A stretch of 64,000 bases of DNA from Noviherbaspirillum soli. Lineage in GTDB: Bacteria > Pseudomonadota > Gammaproteobacteria > Burkholderiales > Burkholderiaceae_D. The translations under genes were made by a program, and so were the position numbers. Below are positions 1-8,524 of the stretch, piece by piece (positions within the stretch are counted from its first letter, which is position 1; every line of letters begins with the position of its first letter). Location: contig NZ_JACYOX010000001.1 in NCBI RefSeq assembly GCF_015352955.1, forward strand, positions 62,001-126,000, written 5' to 3'. The notes under the pieces were generated by a model. The model searched no databases. It worked only from the letters and a program-made list of their open reading frames with translations, and was not told where the DNA came from.

Positions 1-686
1 TGCATCCTCGTTTTCAGATTTTGCGTGGCGTGCTGCTAGCGTCAATCAGTGTTTTGGCTTTTTTCAGTATGCGCAAGATGCCATTGGCTGAGTTCACCGC
101 CATCATCATGTTGTCGCCGGTATTGATCACGGCGTGTGCTGGCTGGCTGCTGAACGAGCGCATTGGAAAATTACGTTGGGCTCTGGTGACCAGCGGCTTC
201 CTGGGGACGATCATCGTTATCCGGCCAGGAAGCGGTTTATTTGGATGGGTCGTTATTATCCCGCTTTTTGCAATGTTTATTTCCAGCGGCTACAGCTTGA
301 TCACAAGTAAACTTGCTGTCCTTGAAAACCCCTATACAACTCAGTTCTATAGCGGCATAACCGGCAGTTTGCTGCTCCTTCCTTTTCTCATGCTTGAGCG
401 AAAGGAACTGCTCGACTTTTTCACCCAGGCAAACGCTGCTCATGGCGGGGTGCTGGTCTTGATCGGCGTTCTGGGAACCCTAGGGCATCTGCTGCTTATT
501 ATGGCATTCAGCCGCGCTGGCACCTCGAGCCTGATGCCTTTTACGTATGCACAGATCGGTTTTGCCGGGCTGATGAGCTGGCTATTTTTCGACCATGCTC
601 CTGACTTTTGGGGTTGGGTAGGAATGCTCATGATCGCAATGAGCGGAGCCGCCACTGCCTGGTTGAATATGAGAAAAAAACAATAA
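1..686 (+). CDS. EamA/DMT-family transporter, 5' end missing
   Basis: This is the C-terminal part of an inner-membrane drug/metabolite-type transporter. The reading frame is open from the first bases of the window, so the true start lies upstream; the TTG at 21 is only internal. The visible 227 or so residues form about seven hydrophobic segments. They include the EamA-type stretch PLAEFTAIIMLSPV followed by LNERIGKLRW, where acidic and basic residues sit at a helix end as is usual in this family. It ends in a short basic tail, NMRKKQ. Full-length EamA proteins have about 300 residues and ten helices, so roughly one quarter is missing. The substrate cannot be told from sequence; members export amino acids, metabolites or drugs. 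Confidence 0.85.
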   Translation, partial: HPRFQILRGVLLASISVLAFFSMRKMPLAEFTAIIMLSPVLITACAGWLLNERIGKLRWALVTSGFLGTIIVIRPGSGLFGWVVIIPLFAMFISSGYSLITSKLAVLENPYTTQFYSGITGSLLLLPFLMLERKELLDFFTQANAAHGGVLVLIGVLGTLGHLLLIMAFSRAGTSSLMPFTYAQIGFAGLMSWLFFDHAPDFWGWVGMLMIAMSGAATAWLNMRKKQ

Positions 687-722
687 TTTCCATAGCAACG
701 CAATGATTCAATTGCTGCTGGT

Positions 723-1631
723 TCAGTTCCGTTCCATCTCCGCTTGATGGAAATAGGCTGACAGCACTAGTCGGTCATGGGTCGAAAGGTCTGTAAATTC
801 ATACCCATGCTTGCAGCCGCTGCCGTTATCGCTTGGTACGATTGATCTGAGTATGATGCCGAGGTCAACGATTGCTGTTTCGCCAACCGCATTGATCTTG
901 AATTTAATTCGACCCCGCTGACCGACTTCGCCAAAGGGATGCTTGATATTGGCCGAGGCGCCACCGAGACTCATATCAGAAATGATTGCCGCCACATTTT
1001 CCTCGGGCTCATTCATTGAAACCGCTGCAATGATGCTTACGGGTATACGCGCACGGTGTCTTATGGTTGCGCAACTGAGTTCTTTCGGGTAGGACAAGTG
1101 CAAATACGGATGGGGGGAGTGTACGGACTTGATGACATAAGCGCTAAATGCGTATGCTTTCTTTCCGGAAAAAGCGCGGACAATAAACATCTGGCTATCG
1201 CGGATTAGCACATATTTATCATCAACAATAGGCATTGTGACAAGGACCGTCCGGTTTTTAACATACCCAATAAATCGTGCGGTATAGCGGGCGGATAATC
1301 CCTGCTGATGAAGAAAAAAAGTTTCGCCGACTTGCCACCGGACTTCATCCATGAAAACTTTTCCGTCATTGCCTTGTTCTGGTGTGGAAGCCTGTTCGGC
1401 CGGTGCAGACGCACGTTCCGTTATGCCTGGTTTTCCTCGTTCAGTCTTACCATCGAATTCGATCTGCCGAAGATAGCCACTGTCTACCAGGGTTGCTATC
1501 TGTTCCACAGACTCGATCACAAAGCCTTGCGATAGCAGCAAGTCGCCATTGGCAGAATAGACAGAGCGAGGTAGCGCCTTGCCGACGCTCAGCAGATGTG
1601 CCGGTACCGGTATCAGTAAATTTGAAGCCAT
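723..1631 (-). CDS. PilZ-domain c-di-GMP effector, YcgR-like
   Basis: This 302-residue protein probably binds cyclic di-GMP and modulates motility or surface behaviour in the cytoplasm. A YcgR-N-like beta domain (around RWQVGETFFLHQQG to FIGYVKNRTVLVTMP) precedes a C-terminal PilZ domain. The PilZ signature is visible: an RxxxR element in IRHRARIPVS and the D-x-S-x-x-G element in SDMSLGG. The first about 100 residues (VPAHLLSVGKALPRSVYSANG) resemble an N-terminal extension seen in other Burkholderiales signalling proteins and have no assigned role. I chose the ATG at 1631 because the sequence turns protein-like there and AAAGAAAG precedes it; a frame extends upstream to 1700. It is divergent from the response regulator at 1986. 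No flagellar genes are nearby, so the target is unknown. Confidence 0.8.
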   Translation of the reverse strand: MASNLLIPVPAHLLSVGKALPRSVYSANGDLLLSQGFVIESVEQIATLVDSGYLRQIEFDGKTERGKPGITERASAPAEQASTPEQGNDGKVFMDEVRWQVGETFFLHQQGLSARYTARFIGYVKNRTVLVTMPIVDDKYVLIRDSQMFIVRAFSGKKAYAFSAYVIKSVHSPHPYLHLSYPKELSCATIRHRARIPVSIIAAVSMNEPEENVAAIISDMSLGGASANIKHPFGEVGQRGRIKFKINAVGETAIVDLGIILRSIVPSDNGSGCKHGYEFTDLSTHDRLVLSAYFHQAEMERN

Positions 1632-1985
1632 GCTTTCTTTGTGTATTGTCGATCCTTGCGGATTCCGAACGTGCGAAATCACTAGTACTGCGATGTTCAA
1701 TGCGTTGAATCTTCTGGATATTTAAAATTCTACCCACGACGAAATCGTACACGAATTCCACTTGTCTCTAAGAAATTTTTTTGGTCAGACGCTATTAGAC
1801 CGCCTTTGGGAAAACGTTCTTTTGGTAAGCTAACATTTGCCAACAAGAATTGTGTCAAATCGCAATGGTTACAATGTCACAGTGACCTCGAATCGAGACA
1901 TGGTCGCCTTAATATAAGTTACACTTTTGCGCCGATAACTCGCTAGAGTGAATAAAAAACTGGAAATAGCGGTAATTAATTAACC
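1632..1985. promoter_or_regulatory. Divergent intergenic region with two adjacent palindromes
   Basis: This A+T-rich spacer separates the divergent PilZ and NarL-type genes and must carry both promoters. It holds two perfect odd palindromes placed end to end: GTCACAGTGAC at 1876-1886 and CTCGAATCGAG at 1887-1897, about 90 bases before the NarL start. They could be operator half-sites or an mRNA structure. No convincing -35/-10 pair could be assigned by eye. Confidence 0.35.
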
Positions 1986-2663
1986 ATGCCGATCACCATT
2001 GCTGTCATCGAAGTACATCCAATATTTCTAGCGCATTTTACCGAGCTTATAAAATCGAATTCTGACTTTTTACTCGTTGGAACAGCCGTAGATGGCCGGC
2101 AAGGCCGGCGATTAGTTCATGAAGTCAATGCCGATATTTACTTGCTAGATTTGGCCTTGCCCGACATCAGCGGTCTCGATCTGCTTTCCGAGATTACTTC
2201 CTTACGGCCGAACGCAAATACAATGATTATTAGCATCCTCGACGACGAGCTGAATATTTTGTCTGCAATCGAAAGAGGCGCCGCCGGGTATATTCTCAAA
2301 ACAATAGAGTCAGCCGCTTTCGTCTCAGCGCTGCATGACTTGCATGCAGGGGCATCGCCGCTCAGTCCCGTTGTGGCGAAGAAACTCCTCAACGTTATTC
2401 GGAGGCGCGAAGCGGAGAACCGAAGCGACACAGTTTCTTTGAAACGTCTTACTGCTTCTAGCATAGAGTTGCTGACGGAGCGCGAAAGCCAGGTTTTGCG
2501 AGAACTTGCGCTTGGACTTGCATTCCGGGAAATTGCAGTGAATCTATCTATCTCCTGCCATACAGTTGCTCAACATGTTCGCAATATCTACGGAAAGTTA
2601 GGGGTCAGTTCGAGGGGGAGAGCAGTGTATGAAGCGACAAAGTTGGGGATACTGGAAGAATGA
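1986..2663 (+). CDS. NarL/FixJ-family response regulator (REC-LuxR HTH)
   Basis: A 225-residue two-component response regulator of the NarL type, a cytoplasmic DNA-binding protein. The receiver covers residues 1-120 with the expected phosphoacceptor Asp55 (YLLDLALPD), Ser83 and Lys105 (YILKT). The acidic pocket is weak: only Glu9 is present in VIEVHP, where the usual signature is two adjacent Asp. A LuxR-type helix-turn-helix follows at about 158-220 (LTERESQVLRELALGLAFRE, then HTVAQHVRNIYGKLGV). No histidine kinase is encoded next to it, so the partner is remote or absent. The unusual pocket may lower phosphorylation efficiency; this is inference. Confidence 0.88.
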   Translation: MPITIAVIEVHPIFLAHFTELIKSNSDFLLVGTAVDGRQGRRLVHEVNADIYLLDLALPDISGLDLLSEITSLRPNANTMIISILDDELNILSAIERGAAGYILKTIESAAFVSALHDLHAGASPLSPVVAKKLLNVIRRREAENRSDTVSLKRLTASSIELLTERESQVLRELALGLAFREIAVNLSISCHTVAQHVRNIYGKLGVSSRGRAVYEATKLGILEE

Positions 2664-3310
2664 TCTTGTCCTGTTGCTCGTTTTCCAGCGATGCCATCCG
2701 ACTTACCGCTGGGCGCAGAGCCGAATTAGATAACTGCTTATTGAAAAGAAAAGTCAATGCAAGTCAGACGATATCGGCTCTAGAACAGGGACGGAGCATA
2801 AGCCATCAGACAGTTCGGAAGTGGTTGGAAACGGCAACCGTAGGAAAATCAGTCAGGACCGGAAACGCAGTGGTCGCAGCAGAGGAGTGAGATTCAACAA
2901 CGTATGTGCGGAGGTTTCAATCCTGCAGCAAGAGAACAGCACCATGAGAACAGCCGCTTACAAAGGCATGGATGCGCTTCAAAGTAGGTCTGAGTTGTAC
3001 GATAGGCTGTAAATCTTGAAATTTAATGAAACGTGTCATGTATAGGGTTTAGCATGCGTGGGTGATGGTTTCTTTCAGGTGACCCATGCGGATTTCAAGA
3101 GCGCCTATCGCGACCCATCAAAAATTCGGGAGCAGCGCGCACCCTGCGCTAGTGTCTGCAAAACGCGTGGGCACTAAATAAAAAAGAGAAGAGTCGGTAA
3201 GGGGATCAAAAACAGCATGAATTGCCGCGGTAGAAAAAATAGGAAGGTAAGCGGGAAGCATGGGCGGCGCATCTGGAAACAGTCCGAAATGCGCCGTTGA
3301 TTGCCCCTGT
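2664..3310. other. A+T-rich spacer with no supported gene
   Basis: About 650 bases lie between the NarL regulator and the convergent cold-shock gene. A 76-codon frame begins at 2660, overlapping the regulator stop, but has no ribosome site or family resemblance. Another short frame over about 3060-3180 reads ADFKSAYRDPSK and also resembles nothing I know. An inverted repeat CGGCGCAT (3265-3272) / ATGCGCCG (3289-3296) lies just past the cold-shock stop codon and could end that transcript, though no T-run follows it. Confidence 0.4.
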
Positions 3311-3514
3311 TTACACAGCCTGGATATTTGCTGCCTGTTTTCCCTTCGTTCCTTGGATTGGGTCGAAGTCTACTCTCTGTCCCTCTTTTAACGTCTTGAA
3401 GCCAGGCATTTGTATTGCGGAATAGTGGGCGAATAAATCTTCTCCGCCACCATCGGGAGTAATAAAGCCGAAGCCCTTGGAGTCGTTAAACCACTTCACG
3501 GTGCCAGTTGCCAT
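3311..3514 (-). CDS. CspA-family cold-shock protein
   Basis: A 67-residue single cold-shock domain protein that binds single-stranded RNA and DNA and acts as an RNA chaperone. Both nucleic-acid-binding motifs are visible: RNP1 as [11 protein letters not shown] (residues 13-23) and RNP2 as DLFAHYSAI (26-34). The length is typical of the family. The ATG at 3514 follows AGGA with good spacing. It differs from the second copy at 9507-9710 mainly in the middle ([20 protein letters not shown] against [20 protein letters not shown]). This copy lies on the opposite strand inside the A+T-rich regulator region. Cold induction is plausible but not shown by the sequence. Confidence 0.95.
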   Translation of the reverse strand: MATGTVKWFNDSKGFGFITPDGGGEDLFAHYSAIQMPGFKTLKEGQRVDFDPIQGTKGKQAANIQAV

Positions 3515-4226
3515 ATCGAAATCCTAGTTCAATAGAAAAATGAGCCCGCATCGATAGTAACGTCTGCTACCAAGCAGGAACTTTGGTACCGATCATTACA
3601 AAATATTGATACCAATAGTTTTCAATTGTTGCCTTGGACATTCGTTCCGGTCAAGAATTTTTTATATCATCTGCTAAGTTTGATCGGGTCAAGCGCATAG
3701 CTGATTCCGTGATATCACGGACAACGAAATATAGGTGCTTTTTAACCGGTTAGCGCCCATGAGAGCTCATCTTCTCGATCTGATGATGCTGGGTAGCTAT
3801 ATCTAAAAGGAAAGAGCAGGATCTGCCGGGCTGGAAGAGAAACGATGAATGTTGTTTTATGGTAATGAAAAAATGGCAACATTTTTGCCTAGACCAATGA
3901 AATTGAACAAATGTAATTCATTGTAGCGTGCAGTCATGAATATAGTAGGACATATCCTGGCAAATTGTCCCTACACAGTTTTAAGACGCAAGCTATGGAA
4001 ATCCAAGACTTCGGGGGCGCCACTGATGAGTTATGGTTGAATTATGCCTAGTGCAGACAACAGCGTAGGGGAAATCGCCAAACCTGCTTCCATGACAACA
4101 GATGCACCGGGTCAGCCTAGCAGGTAGCGCTCGACGCAATGCCCAATAAGAGGAATAAAGGAGGGTAAAGCGTTTCGCTTCTTAGATGGTACGATGAGTG
4201 AGAGGAGACTCAGCCAACAACTCGAG

Positions 4227-4284
4227 AGGTTGTGCCGTAGGCGCTACGCTTCTCTTAACAACCTGGGCGGCAAGGGGCGGCAAG
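4227..4284. repeat. Nested inverted repeat followed by a duplicated decamer
   Basis: AGGTTGT (4227-4233) pairs with ACAACCT (4258-4264), and inside it CGTAG/CTACG can form a second small stem around GCG. Directly after come two perfect copies of GGGCGGCAAG (4265-4274 and 4275-4284). The structure might belong to a small RNA or be a remnant; there is no T-run to suggest a terminator. Confidence 0.35.
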
Positions 4285-4365
4285 GGGTTAAATATCAGTG
4301 TAAACTCCTCGACATTTCCAAACGCCATACAACACCTCCAAGGCGTTGATTCGCGACAATATTGA

Positions 4366-4419
4366 GAGTTATCTGAGTTATCTGAGTTATCTGAGTTATC
4401 TGAGTTATCTGAGTTATCT
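4366..4419. repeat. Six perfect tandem copies of a 9-bp unit
   Basis: The unit GAGTTATCT is repeated six times without a mismatch over 54 bases in non-coding DNA, about 310 bases upstream of the SDR gene. A perfect short array like this is prone to slippage and so may vary in copy number between strains. It has no unique spacers, so it is not a CRISPR array. Confidence 0.95.
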
Positions 4420-4731
4420 AGTAATCGAGAAAACTTTGAACAGAAAGATAGTTCAAGTCAAAAATTCGTTAATTTGCCGCAGAACCTAGATGCTACATCC
4501 CTGGTCGCGCCTCCGTCAGGCCATGGTTTCCGGACGCCTAGGTCAAGGTATGCAGTCAAAGCTAAGTTCTTTGCAACAGCGATCTAACTTATTCGACCAG
4601 AGACAGTGGACGCATCTCTGTACTGCAATTAGGTTCGAATCTTGAATAAACGTTATTATTCCCTCTGCCGGGTTCGCGATCAGTTTGCTGCTGGCTTTTT
4701 ACTTGATTAAATATGTAACGAGGTGTTCACA

Positions 4732-5487
4732 ATGAATAAAGTTGAAAAAGTGGCGCTGGTTACCGGCGCAGGATCCGGTATAGGCCGTGCTATTTCCCTA
4801 CGGCTGCTTCAAGATGGACTTATTGTAATCTTGGTGGGACGGCGTCGCGCGGCATTGGAAGAGACTGCAGCACTTGGTAGTTCAGCTGAAAGAACATTTA
4901 TCCTGCCAGCAGATATATCAAAGGTAGAAGAAGTTGATGGTTTATTTGAAAAGGTAAAGCAGGAATATGGAAGGTTAGATCTTCTTTTCAACAATGCGGG
5001 AATTTTCACGCCGGCCACATCGATTGAAGATGTATCTTTGGAAAGCTGGCAAGCAGCAGTTGATGTGAACCTGACTGGAGCTTTTCTTTGCACTCGGGCA
5101 GCGTTTCGGTTGATGAAGAATCAATTTCCTCGCGGAGGAAGAATTATTAATAACGGGTCAATATCGGCCCATGTTCCAAGACCGCACTCAGTTACCTACA
5201 CGGCCACCAAACATGCCATCACAGGCTTAACGAAAGCCACATCTCTTGATGGACGTAAGTACGACATCGCCTGTGGCCAAATCGATATCGGGAATGCCTC
5301 TACGGATATGACTGATAAAATGGAACGTGGCATTTTGCAAGCTAATGGTTCCACTGCGATAGAACCAACTTTCGAGACCTGCCACGTCGCTGATGCAGTC
5401 TCGTATATGGCTAGTTTGCCTCTGCATGCCAACGTTCAGTTCATGACCGTAATGGCTACGAACATGCCGTTCATTGGTCGCGGATAG
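4732..5487 (+). CDS. SDR-family NAD(P)-dependent oxidoreductase
   Basis: A 251-residue classical short-chain dehydrogenase/reductase. It has the cofactor motif TGAGSGIG near the N terminus, NNAG after beta-4, the catalytic Ser in NGSISAH and the YxxxK pair in TYTATKHA. I chose the ATG at 4732 because GAGG lies 8 bases upstream; a GTG at 4723 is in frame but lies on that ribosome site. The final residues (MPFIGRG) are usual for SDRs of this length. The gene stands alone between non-coding DNA and a convergent regulator whose 3' end overlaps it by 17 bases. The substrate cannot be predicted. Confidence 0.9.
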   Translation: MNKVEKVALVTGAGSGIGRAISLRLLQDGLIVILVGRRRAALEETAALGSSAERTFILPADISKVEEVDGLFEKVKQEYGRLDLLFNNAGIFTPATSIEDVSLESWQAAVDVNLTGAFLCTRAAFRLMKNQFPRGGRIINNGSISAHVPRPHSVTYTATKHAITGLTKATSLDGRKYDIACGQIDIGNASTDMTDKMERGILQANGSTAIEPTFETCHVADAVSYMASLPLHANVQFMTVMATNMPFIGRG

Positions 5488-6313
5488 TCAGATATTGATG
5501 CTGTTCTAGATAACAGCTTGTTCTGTGTGGATTTTCTTCCCCTACTGCATTATTTGCCAGCGGCGGTCGGTTTTTGGGACGCAGTACATAGCCTTGTTTG
5601 TAGACGCTTGCGAGAGTGTATTGTGATTTTGTCAGCATTTCTAACTTAAGCCGTAACTGGAAAATGGTTACTCTGATGTTGCTTCCCTCAGTCGACTTGC
5701 CGCTGGATTTAAACAATGCGACCAAATCTTTAATTAAAATGACTGTCCCCATTTGATTAAGAAATAGTTCCGCCAAGGCACATTCGGACGGTGTCAAATG
5801 GATTGCCTTGGACTGAAACGATAGTAGCCGAACGTCCGGAATCAAAGTTAACGACCCAAAATGCAGCTTTGTTTTAAGAATGTTTTTTCTTCGGAGTGCT
5901 GCGATAGTGCGGCGACCCAGATCTGACATGGTCAACGGCGTGCATACCCAGTCCGCTACAAAGTCTGGAAAATCTGGCGCTTCGGCCAATGCTGCAGTTG
6001 ATCTGAATATCAGAACAATAGGAGACATGACGATCGGCAAGAAGGGCGGATTCTTGATGAAAGTGAGTTCCTTCTTTTCGAGCAACTGAATTTTCTGCAC
6101 GTATGCTGGTTCCTGCGCGTCGATTAATAGTGCCGATGGCCTATCAGGAAAGCTTAGCAAGTGTTCTGGACGCAAGGCGCCTAGATCAACCACATCCCAC
6201 TCGAAGTGGTCGTGCTGCACACCTATCCTTGGAGACACGGCTTGCAACTCTTCCTTACTCGCGTCGAGCATGTTGAAGAGTTCTTTCCCTATGACCTTCA
6301 AAGTAATCCTCAT
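5471..6313 (-). CDS. OmpR-type winged-helix regulator with non-canonical N-terminal domain (paralogue A)
   Basis: A 280-residue protein. Residues about 150-255 form an OmpR/PhoB-type winged helix ([19 protein letters not shown], later [15 protein letters not shown] and SVYKQGYVL). The N-terminal 140 residues occupy the place of a receiver and end in a receiver-like [14 protein letters not shown] helix, but no Asp/Lys receiver signature is clear. The protein is clearly paralogous to the one at 8525-9340: both start MR(I/L)xLKVIG and share a near-identical stretch from [10 protein letters not shown] to the C-terminal wing. About 25 divergent residues follow the wing. The 3' end overlaps the convergent SDR gene by 17 bases. 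Probably an orphan transcription factor; its signal is unknown. Confidence 0.75.
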   Translation of the reverse strand: MRITLKVIGKELFNMLDASKEELQAVSPRIGVQHDHFEWDVVDLGALRPEHLLSFPDRPSALLIDAQEPAYVQKIQLLEKKELTFIKNPPFLPIVMSPIVLIFRSTAALAEAPDFPDFVADWVCTPLTMSDLGRRTIAALRRKNILKTKLHFGSLTLIPDVRLLSFQSKAIHLTPSECALAELFLNQMGTVILIKDLVALFKSSGKSTEGSNIRVTIFQLRLKLEMLTKSQYTLASVYKQGYVLRPKNRPPLANNAVGEENPHRTSCYLEQHQYLTIRDQ

Positions 6314-6864
6314 CGTTCGACTCCGTTGGCGGTAAGCGTTGTAAGGAACGTGCTCGGGCTAAATCGATCCAGCGAGTGCCATTGATGCCAAAATTTTACT
6401 TTTTGTTAATATTGGCATCATGTTCTCTCAGGTAATTGACCAGTTTGTACCAGACCTGACATTTCTGTTACTTCCCTCCATCTTTCAGTTGCACATCACT
6501 GTTTGTAACCGGTAGTATATGAGTTGTGTTAGTGATAACATTGTGTGCCGTAAATTTTGTTGTCTGTAGACATCATACTTCCAACGTCTATACCTACGAT
6601 TGATGGGTTGTTTCCTATTTGCAATATTGCATCCAGCTTTTTCTGTGTGAGTTCCCCGTTGCGGATTTTGTTGTACGTAGCGCAGATCATTCTTGCGAGG
6701 GCCTTCTTGATGAGTAAATTTTTTCGAAACTGATATTTGGCCATAGGTAGGGGTTAGCAATCATGTGTCCAATGTTTTTTGGTTTGCGCGATCAGCCATT
6801 AAGATGCCATCGCTTTTTAAGTTAGGTAAATGAAATAACCTGATTGAAAATATTGGAGGCGGAG
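6314..6864. other. Divergent A+T-rich spacer between two regulators
   Basis: About 550 bases separate the start of regulator A (minus strand) from the third OmpR-type regulator (plus strand). A 71-codon frame on the minus strand (6529-6744) has a moderately protein-like composition (LLIKKALARMICATYNKI) but no ribosome-binding site before its ATG and no family I recognise. I do not call it a gene. Promoters for both flanking genes must lie here. Confidence 0.4.
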
Positions 6865-7563
6865 ATGATCCGAGTGGTTGTCGTTGAGTACAAGGCTGTC
6901 CAGAATTGCAACCTTGAAAAAAAACTTAGAGAGCATGGATTCGATACCACTGTCTTCAATGATCTTATGCAACTTATCATGCACTTGTTTAATGCGCATG
7001 TTGATGTCGTAATTTTTGATCTGGAATCCTCTAAACCTGGTGATGTGTTATCTGTCAAGAAAATCAGGTCTCTTCGAAGACTTCAGTCACTTGGAATAAT
7101 AATCCTTGCGGCCCAATTTGAAGTCGCTCATCGCCGTGAGTTAATTTTTAGTGGAGCGGACGCTTTTTTGGCAAAGCCTGTAGAAATCGAAGAGCTTATA
7201 GCTTATATAAAAAATATATATCGTCGCACCAACTCGCGCGAGGAAGACGCCACTGCAGTTCAATGGCAATTTCATCGTAACGAATGGCGTTTGATTGCTC
7301 CATCTGGCGCCGCTTTGATGCTAAGCCATTTGGAAGTCAATTTAATGGAAATGTTGGTGAAGTCTATCGGAAAGCCGGTAAAGAGGAGGGATATTATTGC
7401 TTTGGGTTTCGGACTGGACCCTTTATCTTATGATAATCGTCGTCTTGATTCGATTGTAAGTAGACTTCGTCGCAAGCTTCACGAGGCCTATCCTTTGTCT
7501 CAGCCAATCAAAGTGGTTCACTCAGTTGGTTACATATTTACTGAGCCAATAAGAAGCGAGTGA
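6865..7563 (+). CDS. OmpR-type response regulator, orphan
   Basis: A 232-residue regulator with a recognisable receiver (1-120) and an OmpR/PhoB-type winged helix (about 145-228). The receiver keeps the candidate phosphoacceptor Asp52 (VVIFDLESS) and Lys104 (FLAKPVEIEEL), but has only one acidic pocket residue (Glu8, in VVVVEYK). The DNA-binding part shows LSHLEVNLMEMLVKS and the recognition-helix region SIVSRLRRKLHEA, ending with HSVGYIF. The ATG at 6865 was chosen because GGAGG lies 5 bases upstream; a TTG at 6844 is in frame but lies upstream of that site. No sensor kinase adjoins it. It lies between the two paralogous winged-helix regulators. Confidence 0.85.
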   Translation: MIRVVVVEYKAVQNCNLEKKLREHGFDTTVFNDLMQLIMHLFNAHVDVVIFDLESSKPGDVLSVKKIRSLRRLQSLGIIILAAQFEVAHRRELIFSGADAFLAKPVEIEELIAYIKNIYRRTNSREEDATAVQWQFHRNEWRLIAPSGAALMLSHLEVNLMEMLVKSIGKPVKRRDIIALGFGLDPLSYDNRRLDSIVSRLRRKLHEAYPLSQPIKVVHSVGYIFTEPIRSE

Positions 7564-8524
7564 AGGATGCGCGCATAATTTGTTTATGATGGATTGCGGA
7601 AAAATCAAGTTAAATAAAAAAATTGGCAGCAGCATGAGTTGGTTGGGCGTCGGCATTTTCATCAATGTGAGCTTATGGGAAAATAAGCGTGAATATAATT
7701 TTCCAATGCGCGAATGCTTACTGTTGCGATTTTATTTGCGTATAGAGGGTCGAAGATTGTAGCGATGTTTCGATCCCGGGCTCCCTTGAGAGTCATGAAG
7801 TTGTAGGAGAATGGGCTGATAGGTAATATTTAAGATAACTATGCCAGGTTGGTCGGCCAACGATGCAGGGCAGAAGGCTGATGCAGCCTGGCTACAGCAG
7901 CGATTGGTGAGGACGTTTAGCAATATCTTTTCTCGGCGCGCCCGAATGCTTCTCTTCGGTGTTTTGGCATTAACGATTTTCCACTATAAAATCCACGTTA
8001 CGGTTGAGCAGTACGCATTTTTGACCGTTCTCCAGTTCTAAGCCCGGGCGTTTAAAAATAGAAAAATAAGGACTGCCGTCATTTTTAATAGGGCTGCGAT
8101 CGGTGTGGCTTTTGCTGGCGATTGCTGGCCTAATTTTTTTATTTTTGTTATATTCTATTTAATAAATAATAAAGTGCGGATTCATTCTCTTCTCGTGCGT
8201 GTTGACTCGTTCTGCGTTTTGGGGAATTTTTAATTTCAAACTCGATCGCGTCATATATGTAATCCTATATTTGCGCGATTAGCGATCAAAATAGCGAGGC
8301 GCAGGTTAGGCCAGAAATCGGGCGGCCATATCTGCTGGCGAATTTTTGCATCTTTGTGCGATCTTCGTTGGACAGTTGTCGCTCAAGAGTTTATTTATTT
8401 TGGCAAAAAAAATTCAGGAACTTCAGGTTGAAATTTTGAAACATACGATCCCGCTTGCTCGCTCTTCGTCCGAGCGTTCCAAGCTGTATGTTTAATAAAA
8501 TTAAATTCCTTGGAGAAACTGGAA
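7564..8524. other. Nearly 1-kb A+T-rich spacer, no supported gene
   Basis: This stretch lies between two regulator genes on the same strand. Frames of 60 and 66 codons (7580-7762 and 7841-8041) are open, but neither has a ribosome site or a recognisable family. The second would have one hydrophobic segment (MLLFGVLALTIF). The 3' part is strongly A+T-rich and probably holds the promoter of the gene at 8525. Confidence 0.45.

Larger units (their letters stand above)
3515..4731. other. 1.2-kb spacer without a supported gene; contains repeats
   Basis: This is the longest gene-free stretch in the window and is A+T-rich. The part next to 3514 should hold the leader of the cold-shock gene. Further on are a nested hairpin (4227-4264), a tandem duplicated decamer (4265-4284) and a 9-bp tandem repeat (4366-4419). 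No frame longer than about 60 codons reads like a protein, and no transposase remnant was recognised. The last 60 bases should contain the promoter of the SDR gene. Confidence 0.5.

Noticed and set aside
10-21. TTG at 21 as the start of the EamA gene
   Set aside because: The frame is open to the window edge and lacks the first helices of the family, so this is a cut gene.
2660-2890. 76-codon frame overlapping the NarL regulator stop
   Set aside because: The short overlap looks like coupling, but there is no ribosome site and the product resembles nothing known.
4366-4419. CRISPR array
   Set aside because: The copies are 9 bases, directly joined and without spacers, so this is a simple tandem repeat.
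7580-8041. Two short frames between regulators
   Set aside because: They lack ribosome sites and protein-like composition; chance frames are expected in a 1-kb spacer.
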